A stretch of DNA of 64,000 nucleotides. Origin: Trichomonas vaginalis G3 (taxonomy: Eukaryota; Parabasalia; Trichomonadida; Trichomonadidae). The number at the start of each line of letters is the position of its first letter. The first letter of the stretch is position 1. A model generated the notes under the pieces. It was not told the origin of the DNA. It did not search any database and saw only the letters and a list, made by a program, of their open reading frames with translations. Shown here piece after piece: positions 1-10,628 of the stretch. A program made the position numbers and the translations under genes. The stretch lies in the NCBI RefSeq assembly GCF_026262505.1, contig NC_067208.1:9061962-9125961 (forward strand), read 5' to 3'.

Positions 1-708
1 TAAATTATTCGACCAAAGTTTCTCCCATTTTTTGAAGGGATTGGAGGCTATGAGATACTGATGCAATGTCAGTACCTCATGGCCTCCAATTCCATCCTGA
101 AACTGATCAAAGTGGACCTTACATGCATTTGAAATTTGCCATGTAAAGTCCACTTTTTGAGAGAGAGGATTTGACTGCGTCAAATCCTCTTTTTAGTTTA
201 CGAGAGTATACAAATGTATTTGTCGTATTGATTTGAAAGATCTTCAACATGGTTCAGATCTAAATTTGAAACTCGTAAAATAAAGCGAATCTTTATTTAT
301 AATATAAACTGCTACAATATGCTAGTGTGTACAAATGTGTTTGTACAAATGTATAACTCTTTGTCAATTGTCATGGCACCTTATAACTTAAAAATCATTT
401 TCATTAACAAATATAAAAAGTGACAATTAATATTTTCATTAAATGCATATTTAATTATCAAAACAATGTCGATTTAGCTTGAATGTTCATTATAAATGTG
501 TAAGTTTAGGAAAACAAAAAATAATTAATTCTCGCAAAGAAACTTATTTTAAAAGAACCTAAACAAAAGTTCATATAATAATAAATCTAAAAATAGATAT
601 TAATTTAAACGAAGATAATGAGAGAATGGGGATGTTGTAAAACAATGAGACTTAATGATCAAATAATTAAAATAATAAAATTAATTAAAGGAAAGCTAAA
701 ATAGTTTA
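1..708. other. Left flank without a protein gene
   Basis: No convincing coding sequence is seen here on either strand. The first 200 bases are clearly richer in G+C than the rest and hold three successive hairpins, listed separately. The remainder, about 200-708, is very AT-rich spacer with short inverted repeats and leads into the MULE end. Confidence 0.6.
37..194 (+). ncRNA. Candidate structured RNA: three tandem hairpins plus T-run
   Basis: Hairpin 1 pairs 40-61 with 69-90: 22 positions with one G-U pair, one mismatch and a 7-base loop. Hairpin 2 pairs 109-125 with 140-156, 17 positions with one mismatch. Hairpin 3 pairs 164-175 with 179-190, a perfect 12-bp stem with a 3-base loop, and runs directly into five T. 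The stretch is more G+C-rich than its AT-rich surroundings, which in AT-rich genomes often marks structured RNA. The T-run would suit RNA polymerase III termination if transcribed rightward. No known RNA family is recognised. It could instead be a decayed inverted-repeat element. Transcription is inferred, not shown. Confidence 0.35.
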
Positions 709-720
709 ATGAATTTTTAT

Positions 721-1702
721 AGATTGATTACACAATCAATGTTTCTGTGTCAATGTACATCAATCAACATTGTTTCATTGAATTTTGTCTTTCACCAAGA
801 AGATTCAAGAACAAAGTTTTGTAGTTTCAATAGATTGATTACACAATCAATGTTTCTGTGTCAATGTACATCAATCAACATTGTTTCATTGAATTTTGTC
901 TTTCACCAAGAAGATTCAAGAACAAAGTTTTGTAGTTTCAATAGATTGATTACACAATCAATGTTTCTGTGTCAATGTACATCAATCAACATTGTTTCAT
1001 TGAATTTTGTCTTTCACCAAGAAGATTCAAGAACAAAGTTTTGTAGTTTCAATAGATTGATTACACAATCAATGTTTCTGTGTCAATGTACATCAATCAA
1101 CATTGTTTCATTGAATTTTGTCTTTCACCAAGAAGATTCAAGAACAAAGTTTTGTAGTTTCAATAGATTGATTACACAATCAATGTTTCTGTGTCAATGT
1201 ACATCAATCAACATTGTTTCATTGAATTTTGTCTTTCACCAAGAAGATTCAAGAACAAAGTTTTGTAGTTTCAATAGATTGATTACACAATCAATGTTTC
1301 TGTGTCAATGTACATCAATCAACATTGTTTCATTGAATTTTGTCTTTCACCAAGAAGATTCAAGAACAAAGTTTTGTAGTTTCAATAGATTGATTACACA
1401 ATCAATGTTTCTGTGTCAATGTACATCAATCAACATTGTTTCATTGAATTTTGTCTTTCACCAAGAAGATTCAAGAACAAAGTTTTGTAGTTTCAATAGA
1501 TTGATTACACAATCAATGTTTCTGTGTCAATGTACATCAATCAACATTGTTTCATTGAATTTTGTCTTTCACCAAGAAGATTCAAGAACAAAGTTTTGTA
1601 GTTTCAATAGATTGATTACACAATCAATGTTTCTGTGTCAATGTACATCAATCAACATTGTTTCATTGAATTTTGTCTTTCACCAAGAAGATTCAAGAAC
1701 AA
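721..1702. repeat. Left MULE terminal array, 111-bp unit x 9
   Basis: Units start at 721, 832, 943, 1054, 1165, 1276, 1387, 1498 and 1609 and appear essentially identical by eye. The unit itself contains small palindromes, such as TTGATT/AATCAA around a 4-base spacer. Because 111 is a multiple of three, a reading frame stays open across the array. This is a periodicity artefact and not evidence of a protein. Confidence 0.95.
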
Positions 1703-1725
1703 GTTTTCCTCTTTTTCTTTTTTAA

Positions 1726-2360
1726 ATGATTAAAATATTACCTTGCTTCAACTTTACACGTTTTCGTTTACTAAAATTATCTTTTACCTTCACTTATCTT
1801 ATCATACCCAATTATTCATTTAATTCTATATTTTTCTGACCAAAAATCCTCTCAAATCTCCCTTCTTCTTTCAAAAATTCTATGAGTTTATTCAAATTTC
1901 CTTCTATAAGATTCATTCTAAAATTTTTGAAAAAAAATTTAAAATTTGCTAAATATATTCTTTATTACTTTGCACTATTTTCCAATTGAAAAATTGTCGA
2001 TTTTAATCAAATGTAAGATCATCATAATAAAAATTATGAAACTTACCGTGTTTATTAGTAAATTTCAATATGAAGTTGTTATACAAACAGCTGGGACTTT
2101 AAATTGAGAAATTGCATAATTCCATCTACAAATTTTGGTCTAGACAATAATCATTGATAAATTATAATATATGTATTATGTGTATTTACATTGCATATAT
2201 AACAATTTCAATTTCTATATTAAATTGTTATTTGATATCAGCTATATTTGTTCAGGTAAAATGAAGTGTAAAAATATAATTCATGAATTACATATATATA
2301 TATTATTTTTATTATTAAAATCAAATTCAGATTTATAAATTAAGGTTATTCATTTTTGAT
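1726..2360. other. AT-rich internal spacer of the MULE
   Basis: About 630 bases between the left terminal array and the first transposase frame. It is AT-rich with no open frame of note. It presumably holds the transposase promoter, but no specific motif is recognisable. Confidence 0.5.
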
Positions 2361-2597
2361 ATGGTTATCACGCTCAAATATGGAAATAAAATTAAAAAAG
2401 TCAATACTCCTCAAGAAATACATTGTCTATCATTATATCTATATGCTTCCAAAGTATTTCATCTTAAACTAAAGACTTTTATATTACAAAAAGATTCAAA
2501 GAAGATACAATTGTTTAATTATGTTAAACATTATTCAGATATGACAATTGAAATAAAAGAGTCAAAAAAGCCTCTAAACTATTTGACAATCCAATAA
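2361..2597 (+). CDS. Ubiquitin-like segment at the head of the MULE transposase
   Basis: A 78-residue frame starting MVITLKYGNKIKK and ending shortly after MTIEIKESKK, with the strand-turn-strand, helix and closing-strand spacing of a ubiquitin-like domain. A clearly related segment is found in the second MULE of this window (55459-55671). That supports it as a genuine part of these transposons and not chance. It is followed in another frame by the UBA-like segment. A combined UBL-UBA head recalls Rad23/Dsk2-type shuttle proteins. The fold call rests on pattern only and needs a structure or profile comparison. Confidence 0.45.
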   Translation: MVITLKYGNKIKKVNTPQEIHCLSLYLYASKVFHLKLKTFILQKDSKKIQLFNYVKHYSDMTIEIKESKKPLNYLTIQ

Positions 2598-2984
2598 TTT
2601 CTTCAACTAAACTATCAAATTTGGAGGATTTAATAAAATGTGGATATGATATGGATATTTCATAAATTGCATTGTTTTCAGCCAGAAATGACATTGATAC
2701 TGCTATGAAAATACTGAACATGGATTCAATCGAAGAATATGGATATGAACTTAATTGCTTATTAAAACAAGTAAGAGAATTTAGAAGAAGTGATATAAAA
2801 GGTCAAATGATTGCAATAAGGACAGATAGCAATGGTAAAAAATACACAGAAGTATTAGCAGAAGGGATTTTTAAAGCAGATAGCGATGTTGAATCAAGTG
2901 ATGATTCATATGATATCATTGAAGATGTAAAATCAGATAAAATGAAATCAGGAAACGCAGTTAATATTAATGATATAATTGGCA

Positions 2985-3260
2985 ATAGGAATCCAAATAT
3001 TAATGGAGAAACGATTAATAGCCATTCAAATATTAATCAAAACATTAATGAAAGAAATTCAAATATTGATGGGGAAACGATTAATAGCCATTCAAGTATT
3101 AATCAAAACATTAATGAAAGAAATTCAAATATTGATGGGGAAACGATTAATAGCCATTCAAATATTAATCAAAACATTTATGAAAGAAATTCAAATATTG
3201 ATGGGGAAACGATTAATAGCCATTCAAATATTAATCAAAACATTAATGAAAGAAATTTAA
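2985..3260 (+). repeat. 66-bp coding repeat in the transposase linker
   Basis: About four copies of a 66-bp unit encoding an Asn/Ile-rich 22-residue block (NINERNSNIDGETINSHS). It forms a low-complexity hydrophilic linker. The repeat causes a spurious overlapping open frame on the same strand. Confidence 0.85.
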
Positions 3261-3414
3261 ATATTAATGATGAAATTACTGATGGTCATCAAAATATTAA
3301 TGGACGCATATTGAAACCAAAATCAAATAATAATAAATCTCGGCAAGCAATCCTCAAATTACCTCCTAATTTTATACAAGTAAATAGAGTAAACATCCAA
3401 GTTCCTCCAGCGCC

Positions 3415-3715
3415 AGCTCTTCCTCAACAGAGACAACAACAATCTCTTCCAGCTCAGACTCTTCCTCAACAGAGACAACAACAATCTCTTCCAGCTCAGA
3501 CTCTTCCTCAACAGAGACAACAACAATCTCTTCCAGCTCAGACTCTTCCTCAACAGAGACAACAACAATCTCTTCCAGCTCAGACTCTTCCTCAACAGAG
3601 ACAACAACAATCTCTTCCAGCTCAGACTCTTCCTCAACAGAGACAACAACAATCTCTTCCAGCTCAGACTCTTCCTCAACAGAGACAACAACAATCTCTT
3701 CCAACTCAGGCTCTT
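3415..3715 (+). repeat. 42-bp Gln/Pro-rich coding repeat
   Basis: About seven near-identical 42-bp units encode the 14-residue block LPQQRQQQSLPAQT. This looks like a flexible linker between the UBL/UBA head and the zinc-finger/DDE half. The repeat opens long but meaningless frames on the opposite strand. Confidence 0.9.
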
Positions 3716-5621
3716 CCTAAACAACAACCACATATAACTGATAATTTATCTTTTGATAACTTTATTAACCCTCAAATTATTATTGATAATGCGAAAGTAT
3801 ATCAAAGTATTTCCGACAAAAGGAGTCAATATAATCTTTCCAAAACCATTTGCGAACAATGTGTTGCAAACTACAATATATTGAACAAAAGATGATAAAG
3901 AAGCCCAGAGAATAAAAATTAGTGATATTTTACGTACTTATCATACATTTAGTATATCTGACTCTGACAAACTTGCCTATAGGAAAACGATATATCCTCA
4001 AGGTATTCCATTACGATTTGAACGTTATTATTGCAAGAATGATCATTTAGAGTTACACTATTATTGTGCCAAACGAAAAAAATGTGGTTATTCACAAATT
4101 ATATCATTATTTCCAGCTGGTTCGAATATAAAAGCGTCAATCCACGAAATAAATCATCCACACAACTGCTCCAAATCGAAATATTCGATTGAAATCAATG
4201 GAACACATCAAATCAGGTATGAATTCGAATCAATGATATCAACTTATATTCAAAATAATCCATTGTTATCACTAGCTGAAGCTCGACAATATTCAAATCA
4301 ACTCATATTTGAATACAATTCTTCACATGATGATACTATTGATATTTCACCTCAAACAATAGCAAAGCTATACTACGAGATCAGGCCTAAAATCAAACTA
4401 AGCGAAAATGAATTAATTAAGAAGTTATTAGAAAAGTATAACAGCACAGATTATTATATAACCCAATATTACTCAAGTTCAGATGATACTAACTATTATT
4501 TCTTCGGGTTGCCAGCTTTTATAAAAAGAGCTAAAACTTGCAACCATCTTTTCATAGATGGAACATTTCGTATCGTTCCAATTAAGTTAGCAAATGGGCA
4601 GCTCTTAAATCTTTTAGTATACGATGAAGCTACAAATTTATATTTACCTTTCCTTCATGTACTAATGACAGGAAGATCATCACTTAACTATGATACAGTT
4701 TTTAATTTAATGATCACATGTCCTCTTATTAGTATATCATTGGGAAAATATAAAATCATTACATCAGATTTTGAGAATGCATTAATGAAATCAATCAAAT
4801 CTAAAGTCAATGATGAAACTACAGTCACTGGTTGTATATTTCATTATATAGCAGCTCTTGTTAAAAATTTCAAAAAGTTATGTGATGAAAACGATGTTTG
4901 CGCAAAATCACTTTTAAAACTATTATGTGCATGTCCTTTTGTTCCAATAGAAGTTTTTGAAATAATTTGCAAAAAATTAGATGCGATTAAAGAAATAAAT
5001 GATTTTGCAAAATATTTCTTAAATACATGGGGTAAAAAGTATGATGTAATTAACAAGCTGAAAGTATCTGATATGATCTTTTCCAATAATGGAGTTGAGT
5101 CATTTAACAAAGTGTTAAACTCTCATATTGCATTCCCACATCCAACTATTTATCATATGATTTACATCCTATTGAAAGTTGATAAGGTATATTTTCATCG
5201 ATATGCAAGGCAGCAAAATGACAATTTTGATCATAAAAAATCGTATTTTATACCATTGACAAGAATTCAACAAGAGTTAGATGTATTCACATCTAATTTT
5301 GGATTAGAACGTGCAGAAATACCAAGTGAAATAATCAAAAAACATAAAAAATCATTTCGATTTGGAGAGGCCGATTATCGAGATATAGAAATTGAAAAAT
5401 ATCTGAATAAAAATGATGAGCAGTTTTCAAATTCTGTTACAATTAAATTAGAAGAATCCGATGATATAAATATCAATGAATTCGAAATTACAGAAGATGA
5501 TATTTTTGGAAATGAGATTAATTAATTTATGACAAATCATTTAGAATAAAAAATTATTTTATAAGAATTTGAAAATTAATAATAAGGGAAATAGGAACAG
5601 TAATATATAAGTATATATGAA

Positions 5622-6811
5622 GACAAAAATTCAATGAAACAATGTTGATTGATGTACATTGACACAGAAACATTGATTGTGTAATCAATCTATTGAAACT
5701 ACAAAACTTTGTTCTTGAATCTTCTTGGTGAAAGACAAAATTCAATGAAACAATGTTGATTGATGTACATTGACACAGAAACATTGATTGTGTAATCAAT
5801 CTATTGAAACTACAAAACTTTGTTCTTGAATCTTCTTGGTGAAAGACAAAATTCAATGAAACAATGTTGATTGATGTACATTGACACAGAAACATTGATT
5901 GTGTAATCAATCTATTGAAACTACAAAACTTTGTTCTTGAATCTTCTTGGTGAAAGACAAAATTCAATGAAACAATGTTGATTGATGTACATTGACACAG
6001 AAACATTGATTGTGTAATCAATCTATTGAAACTACAAAACTTTGTTCTTGAATCTTCTTGGTGAAAGACAAAATTCAATGAAACAATGTTGATTGATGTA
6101 CATTGACACAGAAACATTGATTGTGTAATCAATCTATTGAAACTACAAAACTTTGTTCTTGAATCTTCTTGGTGAAAGACAAAATTCAATGAAACAATGT
6201 TGATTGATGTACATTGACACAGAAACATTGATTGTGTAATCAATCTATTGAAACTACAAAACTTTGTTCTTGAATCTTCTTGGTGAAAGACAAAATTCAA
6301 TGAAACAATGTTGATTGATGTACATTGACACAGAAACATTGATTGTGTAATCAATCTATTGAAACTACAAAACTTTGTTCTTGAATCTTCTTGGTGAAAG
6401 ACAAAATTCAATGAAACAATGTTGATTGATGTACATTGACACAGAAACATTGATTGTGTAATCAATCTATTGAAACTACAAAACTTTGTTCTTGAATCTT
6501 CTTGGTGAAAGACAAAATTCAATGAAACAATGTTGATTGATGTACATTGACACAGAAACATTGATTGTGTAATCAATCTATTGAAACTACAAAACTTTGT
6601 TCTTGAATCTTCTTGGTGAAAGACAAAATTCAATGAAACAATGTTGATTGATGTACATTGACACAGAAACATTGATTGTGTAATCAATCTATTGAAACTA
6701 CAAAACTTTGTTCTTGAATCTTCTTGGTGAAAGACAAAATTCAATGAAACAATGTTGATTGATGTACATTGACACAGAAACATTGATTGTGTAATCAATC
6801 TATTGAAACTA
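5622..6811. repeat. Right MULE terminal array, 111-bp unit x 11, inverted
   Basis: Reverse complement of the left array, with copies spaced exactly 111 bases (for example 5683, 5794 and so on to 6793). There are two more copies than on the left, so the arrays change length independently. The long minus-strand open frame across it is a periodicity artefact. Confidence 0.95.
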
Positions 6812-6828
6812 TATTTAACAAAAAAGGT

Positions 6829-6990
6829 AGTGGGGCTTCCAGGCGCGTTGCGCCCTCTAGCCCTGAAGATGTTTAGTATAAATGAAGTTTTTATTCGGAG
6901 GGCTTCCAGGCGCGTTGCGCCCTCTAGCCCATAAGAAATTTTTCCCAAGACCCAAGAGGAGGACCGAACCCCAGCCGACCAGCCGTTGAC
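6829..6990. repeat. Polinton A left terminal inverted repeat with duplicated tip
   Basis: The 5' tip (from 6829) is repeated 67 bases further in (from 6900), so the left end carries the outermost motif twice. The inner copy continues to about 6990 as a near-perfect match to the right end. The tip contains the small palindrome GGCGCGTTGCGCC, among the most G+C-rich sequence in the window. Confidence 0.9.
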
Positions 6991-7230
6991 TTTTTTGTAG
7001 AGCACTCAAAATAGTATAACTTTGTCCGGACAAGTAAGGGTCTATCGTCGCTACAGGAAAAGTTACAGGCGTTCCAAGGAAGTACACTTTGAGAAGCCTT
7101 TTCTCCATTTTAAAACAAGATAGGACGGTTATTTTACAAAACTGACAACACTTTGACCGAGTAGTTTTTTGTGCTGAACAAAAAGTGTCATATAAACATC
7201 TGTCAAAAACCGTTTTTTACTTCACTTAAA

Positions 7231-10200
7231 ATGCCACGTAAGCTACGTAAGAATATACGTAAGAGGAAGAGAGCATTGAAACATCCAATAGTAAAACTGA
7301 CACCACAACAACAGTTGCAACAACAAATGATGAATGACCCCACTATGTTGCAACAAATGTCAAGCAACCCTATGCTTTTAAACCGAGTTATTGGTGCACA
7401 GAGTGGAGGTTTAAGAGCGGCACTTTTAGCGAAAATGGCAGGCTATGGTGGAGCTGCAGACGGAACAGCTTATAACCCTCAAAGTCAAATGAATTTGAGT
7501 TCACTCAAAATCAAATAACAGATGTCAAAAAGTCAAACATAGACATACAGAAACAAATAAGTGAAAACGAAAAGAAACTAGAATATGACAGACACACAAA
7601 GAAACTCAATGAGTTAAACGTAGAGAAAAAGAAGAAAGAAGAACAACTGAAAGAACTAAGTACAGAGGAATATGCGAAAAAAGTGTCAGAAAAGCAGCAG
7701 AAGTAGCAAAAATGGAACAAGATGTTATAAATTTGAAAAACCATACTACTCAATATAAAGTACTGAAAGATGAAGAGATAAAACAAAAAGCCTGAAGACA
7801 TATATGGATAGCGATGAGTATAAAAAAGAGTTGAAGCAAATGTAAAGGCAGAAAAACTTTTACAGTTGCAAAACCAAACCGTACAGTATGAAAACTTAGC
7901 ACAAGAAAGTAAAATAACGACGCAGCCATGCAAAAGGCAATGAAAAGCGCAGAATATATAAAAGCTAATAATGACTGGTTAGATGCCCAAGCCAACGCTA
8001 AAGCAGCCCAACTTATAGGGTCAATAAGGGACAAAAATACAAGCGGATGAAGACAGTTCAAATGAAGCTTTAATGAATGCTGACTTTAAGAACGCCTTCG
8101 AAGCTCTTCTAGTAAGGTGAAACTAGTGAACGACTTCTCATCTGGAAAGAAACTGAAGTCTGAAGGTTTCGACAACGAGTTAAGAGAAGTAGCACAAAAT
8201 ATGACGAAAATAACAGATGCAGCAACGAGACAGGCAGTTCAAAGTGCCTATGACGCCGTTAGAGCAACTGTTGTGGAAAGTCAAGAAAAAGAGTTACAAC
8301 AGACCAAAACAGACCTAGTAAATGCTTTCTTAAAAACGAAAAGTCAGGTAGGACATTATGCTGCAGATGGAACATATGTGCCAGCTGGTGGAACTTATAT
8401 ACCACCAAACCCTCCAAGAGAAGCACCTGCACCAGGACTACCTAAAACATTTACATCGTCACATGGACACAGACACAGGCATGCACCAAAACCAACACAA
8501 CAACCAACAATTCAAAACCCTGCACCACAACCAAAACCAGCACAACAACCAACAGTTCAAAACCCTGCACAGCAACCAACAGTTCAAAATCCAGCACCAC
8601 AACCAAAACCAGCACAACAACCACCTCCACAACCAGCACAGCAACCAACAGTTCAAAACCCTGCACAGCAACCACAAACAGAGCAAAGACACAAAAGAAG
8701 TAGAGAACAAGGAAACCAAGAATTCTTAAAAATGCTTAAGGAAGATTATGGTTACCCAGATACTCTTGACTTTAGTGACAGATATAAAGAAGCTATTAGA
8801 AAGTTCAAGGAAGGAAATACTGACCCGAACCTATTTAGCTTTATGGTTCAGCACCAAATGGGATATAATTTCAAACCTGGAAAATACAAGCTCGCTAAGG
8901 GATATGATTTAATAGCATATCATCCAAATGACATGACTGAATTTACTCCGAGATATTTGGTGTCAGAGCTAAATGATAATTCAACTCTCTTCATGAAACG
9001 CGTAAAAAATAGAGACGGAACGAAAGAAGAAAGGTTTATGAGTCCGGATGACTTAGATAGGGAACTTTTTAAAAACGGTCTCGGAATATATGAAATGCCA
9101 GCAGATGAGGTACAAGAAACTCACAGGAAGAAGTTCAGATACAACCAGACATGGAAAAAATAGTTCAGCAACAACAGCTAGAAGAGCCAGAAGGAACGAA
9201 CAAGTCCCTCCTTTGGAAACTAACTTCACAGAACTAGATGAAGATTTGGAACAGCCGAAAAAATCTTGACCCTCAACAAGTGTATGCGGAGAATATGGAA
9301 TCTTTCCAAGAGTCTAAGAAAAATTCGGCTGACATAGTAGAAGAATATCGAAAAATGTTCGCCGACATACAAAAGACTCCAACATCAGATGAAAATATTC
9401 AGCATAGAATGGAAGAACTGAAAGAAAATGTACGCAAATACAATAATCCTTTTTACTTACGACCATATAACGTTCAATCTTTGGCTGAACTCGGTGAAAA
9501 TAAAAGGTTAAATTTCAACAAAACATATAGAAATGAAACATTGTTTAAAGTTCATTCAGAACCTAACCAATATGGAAACAAACCTACTTTTGTTTCTGCA
9601 GACTATGGAACTACAATGAGATGGTCATAAAGCTAATCCGGATAGGTGGTTCATAAACTTACAACCTCAATTCCAAGAAGTTGTAGACGCAATGGAAGTG
9701 AATGGTGAACCAGATATAGCTGGTATTTTCAGCGCGGCTTTAATGCCATTGAAAGATATGAAAGATGCAGATATTTTGGACCAGTATGAAATGAACATGG
9801 CTGATGGAAATATAACACCTGACGTTCTAGAACATTTATCTCAAAGAACTACACAGAACCATAGAGATGGTATATTTGGTGAAGAGTTTAGAAAGAAAGT
9901 TAGGAGAGAGAAGGAAGAGAACCTATTGTACATGACCTTGCAAACGAAAGTTTGCAAAATGTCATAAAAACTTACTTTGCAGACAATGAACCGAGAATGG
10001 ATGAATATTTAAGAAAACTCAAATGGACAGTACCAAATGAAATGTTAGTATTGAAAAACATGTTCCTTGACAAAATAAAACCAACTACAGAAATAAATGA
10101 CGCAAGACTGAAAACGTTGGGTAAAAGCTTTCCCATTCACAAAAGATATTATTGGTAACATGGAAAGAAAACCAGAATGGCTACAAAAACATATATTTGG

Positions 10201-10596
10201 AAACGAGCTTGTTCCATATGGACAAGCTCTGTTTGAAGAGCTTGAACCGGAAACTCAGGAAAGAGTCATGCAAACAATACGCAAAGACTCAAATACAAAC
10301 TATGACAAAATCTTTCTAGGATATAGGTTACCTGAGATGGCGACCAGAGCCCAAAGGCAAAAAGGACATGGGAAATTTACAACATACTAGGTGAACATGA
10401 GGCAAAGATGCAACAACTTGAAGCAGAGGGCAAGTTACCAAAAGCGACACCAAAGAAGAAGAGAAGAGTAGAACAAAGTGAAAGTAGTGAAGAAGTAACT
10501 TCATCTAGTGAAAGTAGTGGCAATGAAGGAAAAAGAAGAGTTAAAAACTCAGTCAGGAAGAAAGTAAAGCTTGGTACGTTCTATTATGACAAATAA
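7231..10596 (+). pseudogene. Polinton A long structural-type protein gene, broken
   Basis: A plus-strand gene region of about 3.4 kb with one consistent composition. It has a very basic N-terminus (PRKLRKNIRKRKRALK), a glutamine-rich stretch, a long Lys/Glu coiled-coil part, a Pro/Gln repeat zone around 8480-8680 (PAQQPTVQNPAPQ-type blocks), a globular part, and a Ser/Glu then Lys-rich tail. I chose 7231 as the start because the basic head begins there. It is probably a virion or DNA-associated structural protein, since it lies directly before the capsid-type gene. The family is not recognised. It is clearly broken, with about half a dozen breaks. Confidence 0.55.
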
Positions 10597-10628
10597 ATCC
10601 AACTATTCTATATTTTTACCCATATGAA

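Larger units (their letters stand above)
2361..5525 (+). pseudogene. MULE transposase with ubiquitin-like and UBA-like N-terminus
   Basis: The coding information runs through three frames. Residues from 2361-2597 resemble a ubiquitin-like fold. The next stretch, about 2599-2740, reads like a UBA domain (LIKCGY then ARNDIDTAMKIL) but is crossed by an in-frame stop near 2663. Next come two repeat tracts, a CxxxxxC/HxH segment at about 3990-4170 that resembles a FLYWCH-type zinc finger, and the catalytic domain. Counting from the ATG at 4233, D109 (FIDGTF), D179 (TSDFEN), C201-x2-H204 and E289 (GVESFN) form the MULE DDE set. A frame change near 3890 separates the repeat region from the finger. 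The role would be cut-and-paste transposition. The frame changes make this copy a likely pseudogene, unless slippage or splicing is used. Confidence 0.75.
700..6826. mobile_element. MULE (Mutator-like) transposon with tandem-array inverted ends
   Basis: The element consists of two inverted arrays of the same 111-bp unit, about 9 copies at 721-1702 and 11 copies at 5622-6811, around a transposase region at 2361-5525. The transposase has the MULE DDE signature with a C-x2-H motif. Outer ends are approximate: both arrays continue outward into a short common A-T-A-G-T-T-T motif, and I could not find the 9-bp target duplication usual for the family. The right end lies within about 20 bases of the tip of Polinton A, so one element probably landed beside or in the end of the other. 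The transposase frames are interrupted, so the copy is probably inactive. Confidence 0.8.

Noticed and set aside
721-1702. CRISPR-like array
   Set aside because: Repeats are directly joined with no unique spacers, and the setting is a eukaryotic transposon end.
709-1725. A 338-codon open frame through the left 111-bp array
   Set aside because: The unit length is a multiple of three, so one open unit keeps the frame open. The same peptide is repeated and the array is a DNA terminal repeat.
3359-3733. Minus-strand frames with RKSLSWKRLLLSLL or VVVSVEEESELEE repeats
   Set aside because: Antisense shadows of the 42-bp Gln/Pro coding repeat of the MULE transposase.
5554-7005. A 483-codon minus-strand open frame over the right array
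   Set aside because: Same periodicity artefact; its head runs into the Polinton tip.
8451-8719. Val/Leu/Trp-rich minus-strand frames
   Set aside because: Antisense of the Pro/Gln repeat tract in the long structural-type gene.
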